From assembly GCA_041557595.1 (NCBI GenBank), contig JBFFGE010000014.1:1-42857 (forward strand): a DNA stretch of 42,857 nt, read 5' to 3'. Both the position numbers and the translations under genes were made by a program. Position 1 is the first letter of the stretch; each line of letters starts with the position of its first letter. The DNA comes from JAOTYV01 sp041557595 (GTDB lineage Bacteria > Pseudomonadota > Alphaproteobacteria > UBA8366). Below, in pieces: positions 25,716-35,500 of this stretch. Under the pieces are notes generated by a model. That model did not search any database, had not been told where the DNA came from, and worked only from the letters and a program-made list of their open reading frames with translations.

Positions 25716-26381
25716 GTGGCATTGAGAGTCTTGATTTTCCTGGGTTTGGTGGCGATCGCGCCGGCGACGGCCGTGGCGGCAATACTGCCGCTCGGCATTC
25801 CGGAAAACGGCCGTCTCGATTTCACGGTGACCCGTGACGGCGACGCGATCGGCACCCATGTCTTCAAATTCCGGAAACAGGGCCAACAGACCGATGTCGA
25901 GATCCGGACGAAGATCGATTACCGGCTGTTGAGCATACCGGTATACCGGTTTCGCCATGAATCGAAGGAAACATGGGTCGGCGGCCGCTTGACGTCGCTG
26001 ATCTCGGTTACCGACGACAATGGCGATTCGGTGCAGCTTAAGGTCGCTCCGTTGCTGAAGGGCAGCGGCCTACTGGTGCAGAAGCAGGACGGCCACCTCA
26101 AAGTGGAGCACGGTATCGTCCCGGCCAGCCTTTGGAATGCCTCTCTGGTAAGCCAGAAGCGCCTGCTCGGGACGGTCGGCGGGGACCTGCTGACCGCAAC
26201 GGTGACATTTGTCGGCGATGAGACGATTACGGTGCAGGGCAAGAAAATCGCCGCGCGCCATTATCGCCTGAGCGGCGGCCTCAAGCGCGACCTCTGGTAC
26301 GACCGGTCGAACAGCGTTCTCGTCCAGGTGCGGTTCAAGGCCGAGGACGGCTCGAAGGTCGAATTCGTCCGCCAACATTAG
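25716..26381 (+). CDS. Exported DUF6134/DUF3108-like protein
   Basis: Function unknown. The 221-residue product starts with a clear signal peptide (MALRVLIFLGLVAIAPATAVAA, cleavage near residue 20-22). A beta-rich body follows with repeated conserved elements: LDFTVTRDGDAIGTHVFKF, YRLLSIPVYRFRHESKETWVGGRL (quoted in part), and the C-terminal GLKRDLWYDRSNSVLVQVRF. These are typical of the DUF6134 (formerly DUF3108-like) periplasmic proteins. I prefer the GTG at 25716 over the open frame from 25650. AAGGA lies 9 bases upstream and the signal peptide then begins at the N-terminus. It is probably transcribed alone. Confidence 0.78.
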   Translation: MALRVLIFLGLVAIAPATAVAAILPLGIPENGRLDFTVTRDGDAIGTHVFKFRKQGQQTDVEIRTKIDYRLLSIPVYRFRHESKETWVGGRLTSLISVTDDNGDSVQLKVAPLLKGSGLLVQKQDGHLKVEHGIVPASLWNASLVSQKRLLGTVGGDLLTATVTFVGDETITVQGKKIAARHYRLSGGLKRDLWYDRSNSVLVQVRFKAEDGSKVEFVRQH

Positions 26382-26389
26382 CCATGGCT

Positions 26390-26412
26390 CCGGCGCCGCA
26401 TGCGCGCGCCGG
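26390..26412 (+). terminator. GC-rich hairpin after the DUF6134-like gene
   Basis: CCGGCGC (26390-26396) pairs with GCGCCGG (26406-26412) around a 9-base loop, starting nine bases after the stop codon. The position suits a terminator, but no T-run follows. Confidence 0.4.
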
Positions 26413-26459
26413 TTGAACCGCGTTTCGGTGCACATAAGCTGCTTTATCTTTATAGAATC

Positions 26460-26507
26460 GATCAACTTTTCTGCCCTTAATTGATTCCAATTAGAGGCAG
26501 GTTGATC
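26460..26507. promoter_or_regulatory. Long imperfect palindrome upstream of the FAD-linked dehydrogenase
   Basis: Arms GATCAAC, CTGCC and TAATTG (26460-26483) pair with CAATTA, GGCAG and GTTGATC (26488-26507) around an ATTC centre. There is a 4-base T bulge on the left and one short mismatch. A TATAGAAT that could serve as a -10 lies at 26451-26458, so the palindrome would overlap the transcription start, 41 bases before the ATG. The inner AATTG-N4-CAATT resembles operators of GntR/FCD-type regulators of organic-acid genes. This assignment is inference. Confidence 0.5.
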
Positions 26508-26547
26508 TAGTCTCCCTTATCCGAACCAAAGCGCCAGGAGAGTCGAG

Positions 26548-27945
26548 ATGTCCGCGCGTGCGGCCAAGGCAGTGGTTTCCGACGCGTTTATCGACGAATT
26601 GCGCGCGATGCTCGGCGACCGGCTCTCGACGGCGCAGGCCGTGCGCGACCACCATGGCAATGGCGAGGACTATTTTCCGATATTGCCGCCGGATGCGGTC
26701 TGCTTCGCTCATACTACCGAGGAAGTCAGCGCCATCGTCGCGCTGTGCGCCCGCGAGCGGGTGCCGGTAATCCCGTTCGGGACCGGCACATCGCTCGAAG
26801 GCCATATTCAGGCCATCCATGGCGGGATCAGCATTGATCTGTCGCAAATGGATGCGGTGCTGGAGGTCAATCCCGAAGACCTCGATTGCCGCGTACAGGC
26901 AGGCGTACGGCGCAATCAACTCAATGAGCATTTACGCGACACGGGGCTGTTTTTCCCGATCGATCCGGGGGCCGACGCTTCGCTCGGCGGCATGGCCGCG
27001 ACACGCGCCAGCGGCACGAATGCCGTGCGTTACGGGACAATGCGGGAGAATGTACTGGGTCTCACGGTCGTGTTGCCCGATGGGCGGATCGTTCACACCG
27101 GCGGGCGGGCGCGCAAATCGGCCGCCGGGTACGACCTGACGCGTCTGTACGTGGGCTCCGAAGGTACACTCGGCGTTATTACGGAAGTACAGCTCCGGCT
27201 GTACGGTATCCCGGAATCGATCACTTCCGCGGTATGTCAATACCCGTCCCTCGAAGATGCCGTGAACGCGGTGATCCTGATCATTCAGTCCGGCATTCCG
27301 ATCGCGCGGATCGAATTGCTCGACGAGGTCCAGATGGGCGCCTGCATCGCCTATTCCGGTCTCACCGGATACGAAGCCAAGACGACCCTGTTTTTCGAAT
27401 TCCACGGCTCCGCAGCATCGGCGGCCGAGCAGGCCGAACAGACGCGCGCGATTTCCGACGATTTCGGCGGCAGCGCGTTTCAATGGGCCGAACGCGCGGA
27501 AGAGCGCACCAAGCTTTGGCAGGCCCGGCACGACGCCTATTACGCCGGACTTGCGCTCGTGCCGGGCAAGAAAGGGATCGCCACCGATGCCTGCGTGCCG
27601 ATATCGCGGCTCGCGGAGTGTCTGTTGGAGACGCGCCGCGATATCGATGAAAGCGGCCTGGTCGCGCCTATCGTCGGCCATGTCGGAGACGGAAATTTTC
27701 ACCTGATTATCCTGGTCGATCCCGACGATCCGGATGAAATGCGCGACGCCTATGCGTTGAACGACCGGTTGATTAACCGGACCCTGGCGCTCGGCGGCAC
27801 CTGTACCGGCGAACATGGCATCGGACAGGGTAAGGTGCAGTTTCTGGCCGCCGAACATGGCGAGGCGGTCAGCGTCATGCGCACCCTGAAATCGGCGCTC
27901 GATCCCGACAACATTATGAATCCCGGCAAGATCCTGCGGCCGTAA
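26548..27945 (+). CDS. FAD-linked D-lactate/2-hydroxyacid dehydrogenase (GlcD/LDHD family)
   Basis: Flavoenzyme that oxidises D-lactate or a related D-2-hydroxyacid and passes electrons to cytochrome c or quinone. The 465-residue protein has a PCMH-type FAD-binding domain (about 40-220) with PVIPFGTGTSLEGH, FFPIDPGADASLGGMAATRASGTNAVRYG (quoted in part) and YDLTRLYVGSEGTLGVITE. A C-terminal FAD-oxidase domain (about 225-465) has IVGHVGDGNFHLIILVD and GTCTGEHGIGQGK and ends DPDNIMNPGKILRP. The closest match is the D-lactate dehydrogenase (cytochrome) type. Glycolate oxidase subunit GlcD is less likely because no glcE or glcF is adjacent. CCAGGAGAG lies just before the ATG. Expression is probably controlled through the palindrome upstream. 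Confidence 0.9.
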   Translation: MSARAAKAVVSDAFIDELRAMLGDRLSTAQAVRDHHGNGEDYFPILPPDAVCFAHTTEEVSAIVALCARERVPVIPFGTGTSLEGHIQAIHGGISIDLSQMDAVLEVNPEDLDCRVQAGVRRNQLNEHLRDTGLFFPIDPGADASLGGMAATRASGTNAVRYGTMRENVLGLTVVLPDGRIVHTGGRARKSAAGYDLTRLYVGSEGTLGVITEVQLRLYGIPESITSAVCQYPSLEDAVNAVILIIQSGIPIARIELLDEVQMGACIAYSGLTGYEAKTTLFFEFHGSAASAAEQAEQTRAISDDFGGSAFQWAERAEERTKLWQARHDAYYAGLALVPGKKGIATDACVPISRLAECLLETRRDIDESGLVAPIVGHVGDGNFHLIILVDPDDPDEMRDAYALNDRLINRTLALGGTCTGEHGIGQGKVQFLAAEHGEAVSVMRTLKSALDPDNIMNPGKILRP

Positions 27946-27970
27946 TCCCGCGATCCGTGCCAATTCGGCG

Positions 27971-29311
27971 CTAATCCGCGAGCAGCGCGTCGATCCAATG
28001 GACGATGCCGGCGATCGCGGCATCCGCATCGCGAAATCCCATGACCTGCAGTCCGACCGGCAAGCCGCCGGCGCTGAGCCGCGGCAGCGTGAAGCTGGGC
28101 GCACCGGTCAGCGTCCAGAAAATCTGAAAGCTGCGATCGCCGGTGTGGTCCAATCCGACCGGCGCCGGTCCGGCAGCGGTCAGGGATACGAACCCGTCGG
28201 CCCGATTGCGCATCGACTCGATGTGCCCGCGAATGGCTTCCTGCCGGCGATACGCAGCAAGGAACTCCTCGCGCGAAATTTCGGCGGATTTCTTCGACCG
28301 GTCGGCGGCTTCCGGGCTGAGCCGGTCCGGATAGCGGTGCAAATATTCCAGGAACGGCCAGCGCCGCTCGTAAATGGCGATCGTCCGGGCGACCTGGTCC
28401 ACCCCGATCAGGAGGTCTTCCAGCGCGGCGACGGCGGGATCGTTTTCCGCATCGGCAATTGCCACGCCCGCGTTCCGCAGCGCGCCGACCGCATGTTCGA
28501 ACGCGTCGGCGGTCGCGGGATCGACGGTCGGCCATGCCTCGGTGCGGAGCAGCGCCAGCGTGTTCGGCTTGTTCGGCGCCGGCAGGGCGCTCGGGCCGTC
28601 GAGCCCCGGATGCGGCGGGGTGCCGCCGACCAGTTCGGCGATATGGCGCGCGGCGATCCAGACGTCGCCGAGGCTGACCGCAAGGGTGCCGAGGGTGTCG
28701 TGGCTGTTCGACAGGGGATGAATGCCGCCGATGTTCAGCGCCGCGTGGCTCGGTTTGAAGCCGTAAACGCCGCAATAGGCGGCCGGCCGCAGGATCGATC
28801 CCGCGGTTTGGGTGCCGAGCGCGACCGGCGCCATGCCAGCGGCGACGGCGGCGGCGGACCCGCTGGACGATCCGCCGGGCGTACGGGTCAGGTCGTTCGG
28901 GTTGCGCGTGGGGCCGGCGGCGGCGGTGGCGAATTCCGTGGTTACCGTTTTCCCCAGGACGACGGCGCCGCCCTGGCGCAGCGCATAGACGCAGGCGGCG
29001 TCGCGATTGGATTGCCATCCTTCGAAGATCCGGCTGTTCATCTGCGTCGGCAGATCGGCGGTTTCGATGATGTCCTTCACCGCGACCGGGCAGCCATCGA
29101 TGGGCGACAGGGGCCTGCCCTGCCGGTATCGCTCGGTCGCGCGATCCGCCGCGGCACGCGCGCTTGCTTCATCAAGGCATACGAAGGCGCGAACGTCCGG
29201 CTCCCGGGCCGCGATGGTCTCGAGGCAACGGTCGAGATAGGCGCGCGGTGTATCCGCGCCGTCGCGAAATTGCGGCACTGACTCGAAAAAACTGGGCAAT
29301 GGGTCGGTCAT
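27971..29311 (-). CDS. Amidase signature family enzyme
   Basis: Hydrolase that cleaves amides, or a related C-N bond, through a Ser-cisSer-Lys triad. The 446-residue protein contains VAVKDI (Lys79), the amidase signature TPGGSSSGSAAAVAAG (cis-Ser150) and GTQTAGSILRPAAYCGVYGFKP (nucleophile Ser172; quoted region about 167-188). It resembles stand-alone amidases rather than GatA, and no gatB or gatC is present. Substrate is unknown. It converges on the dehydrogenase gene (25-base gap) and diverges from the CoA-transferase gene. Confidence 0.9.
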   Translation of the reverse strand: MTDPLPSFFESVPQFRDGADTPRAYLDRCLETIAAREPDVRAFVCLDEASARAAADRATERYRQGRPLSPIDGCPVAVKDIIETADLPTQMNSRIFEGWQSNRDAACVYALRQGGAVVLGKTVTTEFATAAAGPTRNPNDLTRTPGGSSSGSAAAVAAGMAPVALGTQTAGSILRPAAYCGVYGFKPSHAALNIGGIHPLSNSHDTLGTLAVSLGDVWIAARHIAELVGGTPPHPGLDGPSALPAPNKPNTLALLRTEAWPTVDPATADAFEHAVGALRNAGVAIADAENDPAVAALEDLLIGVDQVARTIAIYERRWPFLEYLHRYPDRLSPEAADRSKKSAEISREEFLAAYRRQEAIRGHIESMRNRADGFVSLTAAGPAPVGLDHTGDRSFQIFWTLTGAPSFTLPRLSAGGLPVGLQVMGFRDADAAIAGIVHWIDALLAD

Positions 29312-29497
29312 GGCGGTCTCTTGTTTGGGTTGGCGATCAGTCTATGCCGTGACGCGGCGGTGAGGGCAGCGATTTCTTTTACGGGTATGCGCGAATGGTT
29401 TAAGAATCGGAACGAATTTCATCGTGCCGAATTGTGCCGCGAAACGGCAATGGCCGCACGTGACCAACACGCCAAGCCCAGACCAATGGAGGATCCG

Positions 29498-30694
29498 GTG
29501 ACGGAAAAATATTTGCCCTTATCCCGATTTAAGGTGGTCGACCTGACCGCCCATCGCGCCGGCCCGACGGCGGTGCGCCAACTCGCCGATTGGGGGGCGG
29601 AAACGATCAAGATCGAAGCGCCGGCCGCGATCAACAAGGAGAAGAGCGGCCTGCTCGGCGCGCGCCACGGCTTCGATCTGCAGAACTTGCATCGCAACAA
29701 GCGGAGCCTGACCCTCGACCTGAAAAGCGATGAAGGGAAGGAAATCTTCTTCAAGCTGGTAAAGGATGCGGATGTCGTGGTCGAGAATTACCGCTCGGCG
29801 GTGAAATTCCGGCTCGGCATCGATTACGAGGCGTGCCGCAAGGTCAATCCCCGGATCGTCTATGGCAGCATCTCGGGCTTCGGCCAGACCGGCCCCTATG
29901 GCAAGCGCCCGGGCGTCGACCAAATCGCGCAAGGCATGGGCGGCTTGATGTCGGTGACCGGACTGCCGGGCCAGGGCCCGGTGCGGGTCGGTATTCCGAT
30001 CTGCGACCTGACATCCGGCATGTTCCTGGCGCAGGGGATCTTGATCGCGTTGCTGGAACGCGAGGTTTCGGGCGAAGGACAATGGGTTCATACGTCGCTG
30101 TTGCAGGCCCTGATCTCGATGATGGATTTTCAGGCGGCGCGCTATCTGAAAGACGGCGAGGTGCCGAAGCAGGCCGGTAACAACCATCCGACCGGTGTGC
30201 CGACGGGCGTTTTCCAGACCGCCGATGGTCACATCAATATCGCCGCCTCCGGAACCGTTCTGTATGAGCGCCTGTGCAACACGCTCGACGCGCCGCACCT
30301 CCTGGAAAATCCGGATTACCAGAGCTTCGACGGGCGTTCGGAGAATCGGGATCGACTCAACGAAGAGATCGCCGTCGTGACCCGGACCAAGTCGAGCGAG
30401 CATTGGGTCAATGCGTTGAACGAGGCGGGCGTTCCCTGCGGGCCGATCTATGACATGGGTCAGGTGTTCAACGACCCGCAGGTCCAGCATCTGGGCATCG
30501 CGACGCCGATGGATAGTCCGGCGCTCGGCACCTTCCCGATCGTGGGCCAACCGATCACGATGGAGCGCACGCCGCAGCCGGCCAAAGTCCGCCTTCCCAC
30601 GCCGGAGCTGGGCGAGCATTCGGACGAAATTCTCGCCGGCATCGGCTATTCTTCCGACCAGATCGCCGACTTGCGAAAGCGGAACGTCATTTGA
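29498..30694 (+). CDS. Class III (CaiB/BaiF) CoA-transferase
   Basis: Transfers CoA between acyl-CoA and a free carboxylic acid through an aspartyl intermediate. The 398-residue protein has the class III core: FKVVDLTAHRAGPTAVRQLADWGAETIKIE (quoted region 11-40), NKRSLTLDLKSDEGKE, VVVENYRSAVKFRLGIDYE, ISGFGQTGPYGKRPGVDQIAQGMGGLMSVTG (quoted region), and IPICDLTSG, whose Asp170 aligns with the catalytic aspartate. The start is the GTG at 29498, with GGAGG five bases upstream. The ATG at 29486 overlaps that ribosome-binding site and the frame upstream has no family similarity. Specific acids cannot be told. The upstream 186-base spacer is shared with the divergent amidase. Confidence 0.9.
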   Translation: MTEKYLPLSRFKVVDLTAHRAGPTAVRQLADWGAETIKIEAPAAINKEKSGLLGARHGFDLQNLHRNKRSLTLDLKSDEGKEIFFKLVKDADVVVENYRSAVKFRLGIDYEACRKVNPRIVYGSISGFGQTGPYGKRPGVDQIAQGMGGLMSVTGLPGQGPVRVGIPICDLTSGMFLAQGILIALLEREVSGEGQWVHTSLLQALISMMDFQAARYLKDGEVPKQAGNNHPTGVPTGVFQTADGHINIAASGTVLYERLCNTLDAPHLLENPDYQSFDGRSENRDRLNEEIAVVTRTKSSEHWVNALNEAGVPCGPIYDMGQVFNDPQVQHLGIATPMDSPALGTFPIVGQPITMERTPQPAKVRLPTPELGEHSDEILAGIGYSSDQIADLRKRNVI

Positions 30695-30769
30695 GGCGGG
30701 CGGTTTCGGGCGGATGGCACAGGGCGTGCGGTTCTCCCGCCGATCGTCGATGCGTCAACCGGGCGGGTA

Positions 30770-32404
30770 ATGCGGCGGTTTGACCGGCAAGGCGCGGTTG
30801 CGTTCGTGTTGGGCGTGGCCGCGCTCAACGCGGCGCTGACCTATGAGAACGTCTGGCCCAGCCTGTGGGTGCGCCCGGCCATGGCGGTGTCGGTCGAGAT
30901 CGCCGTGCTTCTGCTGGTGGCGGTGCTCTATGTCGAATTCCGCGGCCGGATATCGGGCGTCGTGTTGTGGGCGACCGCGGCTCTTCTATGTGCCCTGTCG
31001 GTCGGATATTACGGCGCGATCACGACGGACGCGCTGCTCGGCCGCCCGATAAATCTTTATTTCGACCTCGAACATATTCCGCGCGTGTGGGCGATGACCG
31101 TCGGCGCTCGGCCGATTTTGGAATTGATCTTATACGGAGGATTGCTCCTTGCGTCGGCGGCGGCCTTGTTGGTGACGCTTCGGCTGGCGCTGGGCGCGAT
31201 GGCGCGGGGACTCGCAACGCCGGTTTTGCGCCGTATATCCGCCGTGCTGGCCTTCGTCGGCATTGCGTTGTTCGTGACCGGGCAGGCCATCGGCATCGGC
31301 GCCGTTCAACGCGGATTCGCCGATCCGGTCCTGCCGATGGCCGCGCGTCAGGCGCTCGCGATTGCTGCGGCGATCGGCGATGACGAGACGGCGGAACGGA
31401 TCGCGGCGGGACGGCCGGTACCCTCCGATCTGGCGAGATTGAACCGGGCGGATGTCTTTGTATTGTTTTTCGAATCCTATGGTGCCGTGGCGCATGGGGA
31501 CCCGGCAATCGCGGAGACGGTGGCGCCGCGACTCCGCGCCCTTGAGAAGGACCTCGCAGGGACGGCCTGGCGCACGGCATCCGCCTATGTCACCGCGCCG
31601 ACTTTCGGCAGCGCATCCTGGTTGTCGCATGCGAGTTTTCTGGCCGGCGTGACGATTTCGAACAGCGGGGATTACCGTCGTCTGTTGCAGTCCAGCCGGC
31701 CGACGCTGCTCGACACCTTCAAGGCGGCCGGTTATCGGACCGTGGCGCTGATGCCGGGAATAAAAAGGGCTTGGCCGGAGGGTGGGTTTTACGCGTTCGA
31801 CCGGATTTACGATGCGGCGGCGCTGGCCTACCAGGGCCCCGACTTCGGTTGGTGGGCGATTCCGGATCAGTTTTCGCTCGGCGTCGTCCTGCGGCAGGAG
31901 TTGTCGGTACAAGGGCGGCAACCACTCTTGCTCATCTTCCCGACGGTCATGAGTCACATTCCCTTTGACCCGCTGCCGCCCTATCTGGCCGATTGGGCCG
32001 CGGCGACAGCGGGCACGGGCTATGGTCAGGTCTCTCCGCCCGCGGCGGCGAAGACGGCCGGGGATTGGTCCCGGATCAAGAACGCTTACCGTGAGTCCAT
32101 TCGGTACGATTTCGATGTACTGGCCGGGCTGGTGTCGCAGCGCGCGGCCCAGGGCGCGCTGATGGTCGTGCTGGGGGACCATCAGCCGCCGGCCATCGTC
32201 GGCGGCGCCCGGTCGGATTGGCGGGTTCCGGTTCATATATTGGCGCAGGCGCCGGCCGTGCTCGAGCGGATCGTCGCCGCGGGGTTCTCGCCAGGGATGA
32301 CGCCGGCTGGCGCGCCACTCGGATCGCTGGCCGATCTCCATGGGGTGCTCGCGACCGCGTTTAACGGCGGAAGCATTGCCGACCGAGACCTTCCTGCGAA
32401 GTGA
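30770..32404 (+). CDS. Membrane-anchored alkaline-phosphatase-superfamily transferase (LTA synthase/OpgB-like)
   Basis: Probably an inner-membrane enzyme that adds a phospho- or phosphoglycerol-type group to an envelope glycan or lipid. The 544-residue protein has about five membrane helices (about 10-27, 38-55, 62-82, 113-140, 155-175). An outward-facing sulfatase-type domain from about 225 has metal-ligand Glu235 (VLFFESYG), a nucleophile region at about 277-290 (APTFGSASWLSHASFLAG), a DxxD-like FDRIYD, SHIPF, and GDHQPP at about 468. These resemble LtaS/OpgB/EptA enzymes. The exact nucleophile (Thr or Ser) is not certain. It begins 75 bases after the CoA-transferase gene, and the AsmA-family gene follows after 141 bases. 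Confidence 0.82.
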   Translation: MRRFDRQGAVAFVLGVAALNAALTYENVWPSLWVRPAMAVSVEIAVLLLVAVLYVEFRGRISGVVLWATAALLCALSVGYYGAITTDALLGRPINLYFDLEHIPRVWAMTVGARPILELILYGGLLLASAAALLVTLRLALGAMARGLATPVLRRISAVLAFVGIALFVTGQAIGIGAVQRGFADPVLPMAARQALAIAAAIGDDETAERIAAGRPVPSDLARLNRADVFVLFFESYGAVAHGDPAIAETVAPRLRALEKDLAGTAWRTASAYVTAPTFGSASWLSHASFLAGVTISNSGDYRRLLQSSRPTLLDTFKAAGYRTVALMPGIKRAWPEGGFYAFDRIYDAAALAYQGPDFGWWAIPDQFSLGVVLRQELSVQGRQPLLLIFPTVMSHIPFDPLPPYLADWAAATAGTGYGQVSPPAAAKTAGDWSRIKNAYRESIRYDFDVLAGLVSQRAAQGALMVVLGDHQPPAIVGGARSDWRVPVHILAQAPAVLERIVAAGFSPGMTPAGAPLGSLADLHGVLATAFNGGSIADRDLPAK

Positions 32405-32545
32405 TACGATCGTGCAGAGTCATAATTGTAACGGGCGACATTCTCTCGCGCTAAAATATCCGCAAGGACAGTGATCGATTTCAATTTGGTGCGTTCCGTA
32501 CGATAACTTGTTCTTTTATGGACTTTACGGCACGGATACCCATCT

Positions 32546-35500
32546 ATGTCCCGTGTCTCGGAGAAACGTTCGTTGAAAAAGCTTCTCGTTTCCGTTGCTG
32601 GCGTATTCGTGCTCCTGTTCGCGGCGCTTTTGGTCGTTCCGAGTTTTATCGACTGGAATGCGCGCAAACAGGAGATTACGGCCGCGGTTCGGGAGGCGAC
32701 AGGCCGAGATCTGACGATTCTCGGCAATATCGACGTCACCATCCTTCCGAATCCCGCCATCCGTGTCGCCGATGTCCGGTTTGCCAATATCAAAGGGGCC
32801 GCCGCGTCGGACATGATCCGGGTGCAGGAAGCGCGCGTGAGCATCGCCATCGGTCCCCTGTTCGAGGGCCGTCTGGCGGCTGTCGTCGGATTGGTCAAAC
32901 CGATCGTTCATCTCGAAAGGCTCAAGAGCGGAGAGACCAGCTGGGACTTCAAGGCCGCCGGCGCCGATGGGGCGGAAACGCCGGCAGCAATCGGATCTGC
33001 CGGGTCTTCCTTTGACTTCAAGCTCGATCGTTTCGAAATCATCGACGGGACGGTCACCTATTACGATGCCGGCGACAGCAGCATCCGCCGGCTGGACAAG
33101 CTCAATTCCACGATATCCTTCGAATCGCTTTCGGGGCCCTTCAAGGCCGATGGCGTCGCGTTGATGGGCAACCTGCCGCTGACGCTGCAATTGTCGACCG
33201 GACGGTTACGTCCAAAATCGCCATTGCCGCTCTCGATCAGTTTAACCGGTCCGGATGAGAATACGGTGCTGCGGCTCCAAGGCAGCGTTACGGCGCCAAT
33301 AGGAGAGGGGACGTTTGTCGGTGAGATGCGGCTCGACTCCGAGAATTTTGCGACCTTCCTCCAGTCCCTGAAAGTCGCGACTATTCCGGCCGCACTGTCC
33401 CGTCCTTTCGCCGCCAAGACCGAGATTACGGCGTCGCAGAAGGGTATCGGGCTCAATACCATGGAGTTGTCGCTGGGCGACGTGCGGGCGACCGGCACGG
33501 TGACGCTGGACCATGGCGAGAAGCCGCGGTTGACCGCCAATTTGCGCAGCACGAATTTGAATCTCGACACGTTGCTGGCCGAGAAGGGCCGGCTCGGCGG
33601 CTCATCGGCCGACCGGTCCGGCGGACCGGCGCCAGGGGACAAATCCGCGGACCCATCGGGGGAGCCATCGGCGGAAACCGGGTTTGTGTTGCCCGACGCG
33701 TTCGAGGCTGCGGTCCAACTGGCCGCCGATGTCGTGCAATACCGGGGCGGCGTCATTCGGCGGGTGGCGATGCGGGGGCGTCTCAAGGACGGTCGAATAT
33801 CGATCGATGAAACCGGTGCGATCCTGCCCGGCAACACCTGGGTCGAAGCCAAAGGCGCCGTCACGGCGGCGCAAGGGATCGCGCAGATCGACCTGCGCAC
33901 GTCGGGGCAATCGGACAATCTGCGCGAGGCGCTGGGCTGGCTCGACATCGACGTTGCGGATGTTCCCGCGGACCGGTTGCGCCGGTTCAAGTTCTCCACT
34001 GCCGTTACCGGGACGCCGCGCGAATTGAGCGCCAAGGAGATCGACATAACGCTGGACTCAAGCCGGATTGGCGGCGGCCTGGTGCTGGCCCTCGGTGAGC
34101 GGCCGGCATTTGGCCTGCGGCTTGAGGTGGACCGGTTCAATCTGGATGGCTATTCGCCGTCACGGCGGGCGGCGATTCGGCCGCGGTCCGGCGGTCCGGG
34201 CAAACAGGAAACCGCCGTGGCGCGGGCTCGACCGCCGGGTCCGGAGGGCGCGGTCGCGGCGCTCCTGCAGCGCCTGAAAGCCTTCGATGCCAATGTCGAT
34301 GCGACGGTCAAGCGGCTGGTGGTCGCCAAGACCACGGCGGAAGATTTCAAGATCGACGTGAAGATCGCGAATGGCGAGGTCGAACTCCGCAAGGCGTCGG
34401 TATCGGACTATGCCGGGTTGCGGGGTTCGGTGTCCGGAAAGCTCGCTGGGAAGTCGGCAAATCCCGAATTTTCGACAGAATTCATGGTAGCGCTTCGGGA
34501 TCGCGCCCGCTTTGTCCGGTTCCTGGACTCACCGGCGATCTTGCGGGACGGCCGCCTGGACGGATTGTCCGTCAGTGGCAAGATTGGCGGTACGCTCGAC
34601 CGTCTGAAAGTGGAAACCAGGTTGACGGGTCTGGACGGCCGGATCGACCTGAACGGATCGATCCGCGGCATCCTGATCGATCCGGCGGCAAACCTGGCGG
34701 TCGCCATCAAGTTTCCGGAGTTGGCCAACGTTATTCAATTGGCCGCCCGGGATTACACGCCGGCGGCGGGCAAGCTCGGCGCGCTGGACGTATCCTTTCA
34801 TGCGGAAGGTACGCCGACATATTTCAAGCTCAGCGACATTTCCGGTTCCGGCGGCCCGGTCAGCCTGCGCGGCAATGCGGATATCGAGTTGAGCGGCCCC
34901 CGGCCCAAAGTCAGGCTGAGCCTCAGCACGAGCGAAGTGCTGTTCGATCTTTTCCGTCAGCCGGAACGCAAGCGGCGATCGATGGCACCGGCGCGGCATC
35001 GCATTATTCCGGCGGCTGCCGTTCGCGGCACTGTCGCGCCGGGCAAGTCCTGGTCGAGGACGCCGTTGGATTTGAGCATATTGCACGCGGTCGACGCGGA
35101 TATCACGATGGCGATGGCGGCCTTGACGACCGGCCTGTACCGGCTGAAGAACGCGCAAATGCAGGCGCAGATCGAAGCCGGAAAACTGTCGATCGATAAA
35201 TTCGTCGCCGCCTTTTCGACCGGAACCGTGAGCGCCAGCGGATCGCTGGAGGCAGGCGTCGATCAGACGGCGCTCTCGTTGCAGGCCACCGCGAAGGAGG
35301 TCGATATCGCCGACCTCATTCATCACCTGCGCGATGCCAAACTGGCGATCGGTCCGGTGCGGATGGGCGCCCGGATGCAAGGGCCGGTATCGGCGAGCAT
35401 GACCCTGAGTTCGAGTGGCGCAAGCGAGTACGATCTCGTCTCCGCCTTGCGCGGCGTGGCGAAAATTGTCGGTCAGCCGCAGACGCAATTCAGCGGCGCC

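Noticed and set aside
29321..29497. Upstream extension of the CoA-transferase frame
   Set aside because: The sequence has no family similarity, and GGAGG sits directly before the GTG at 29498.
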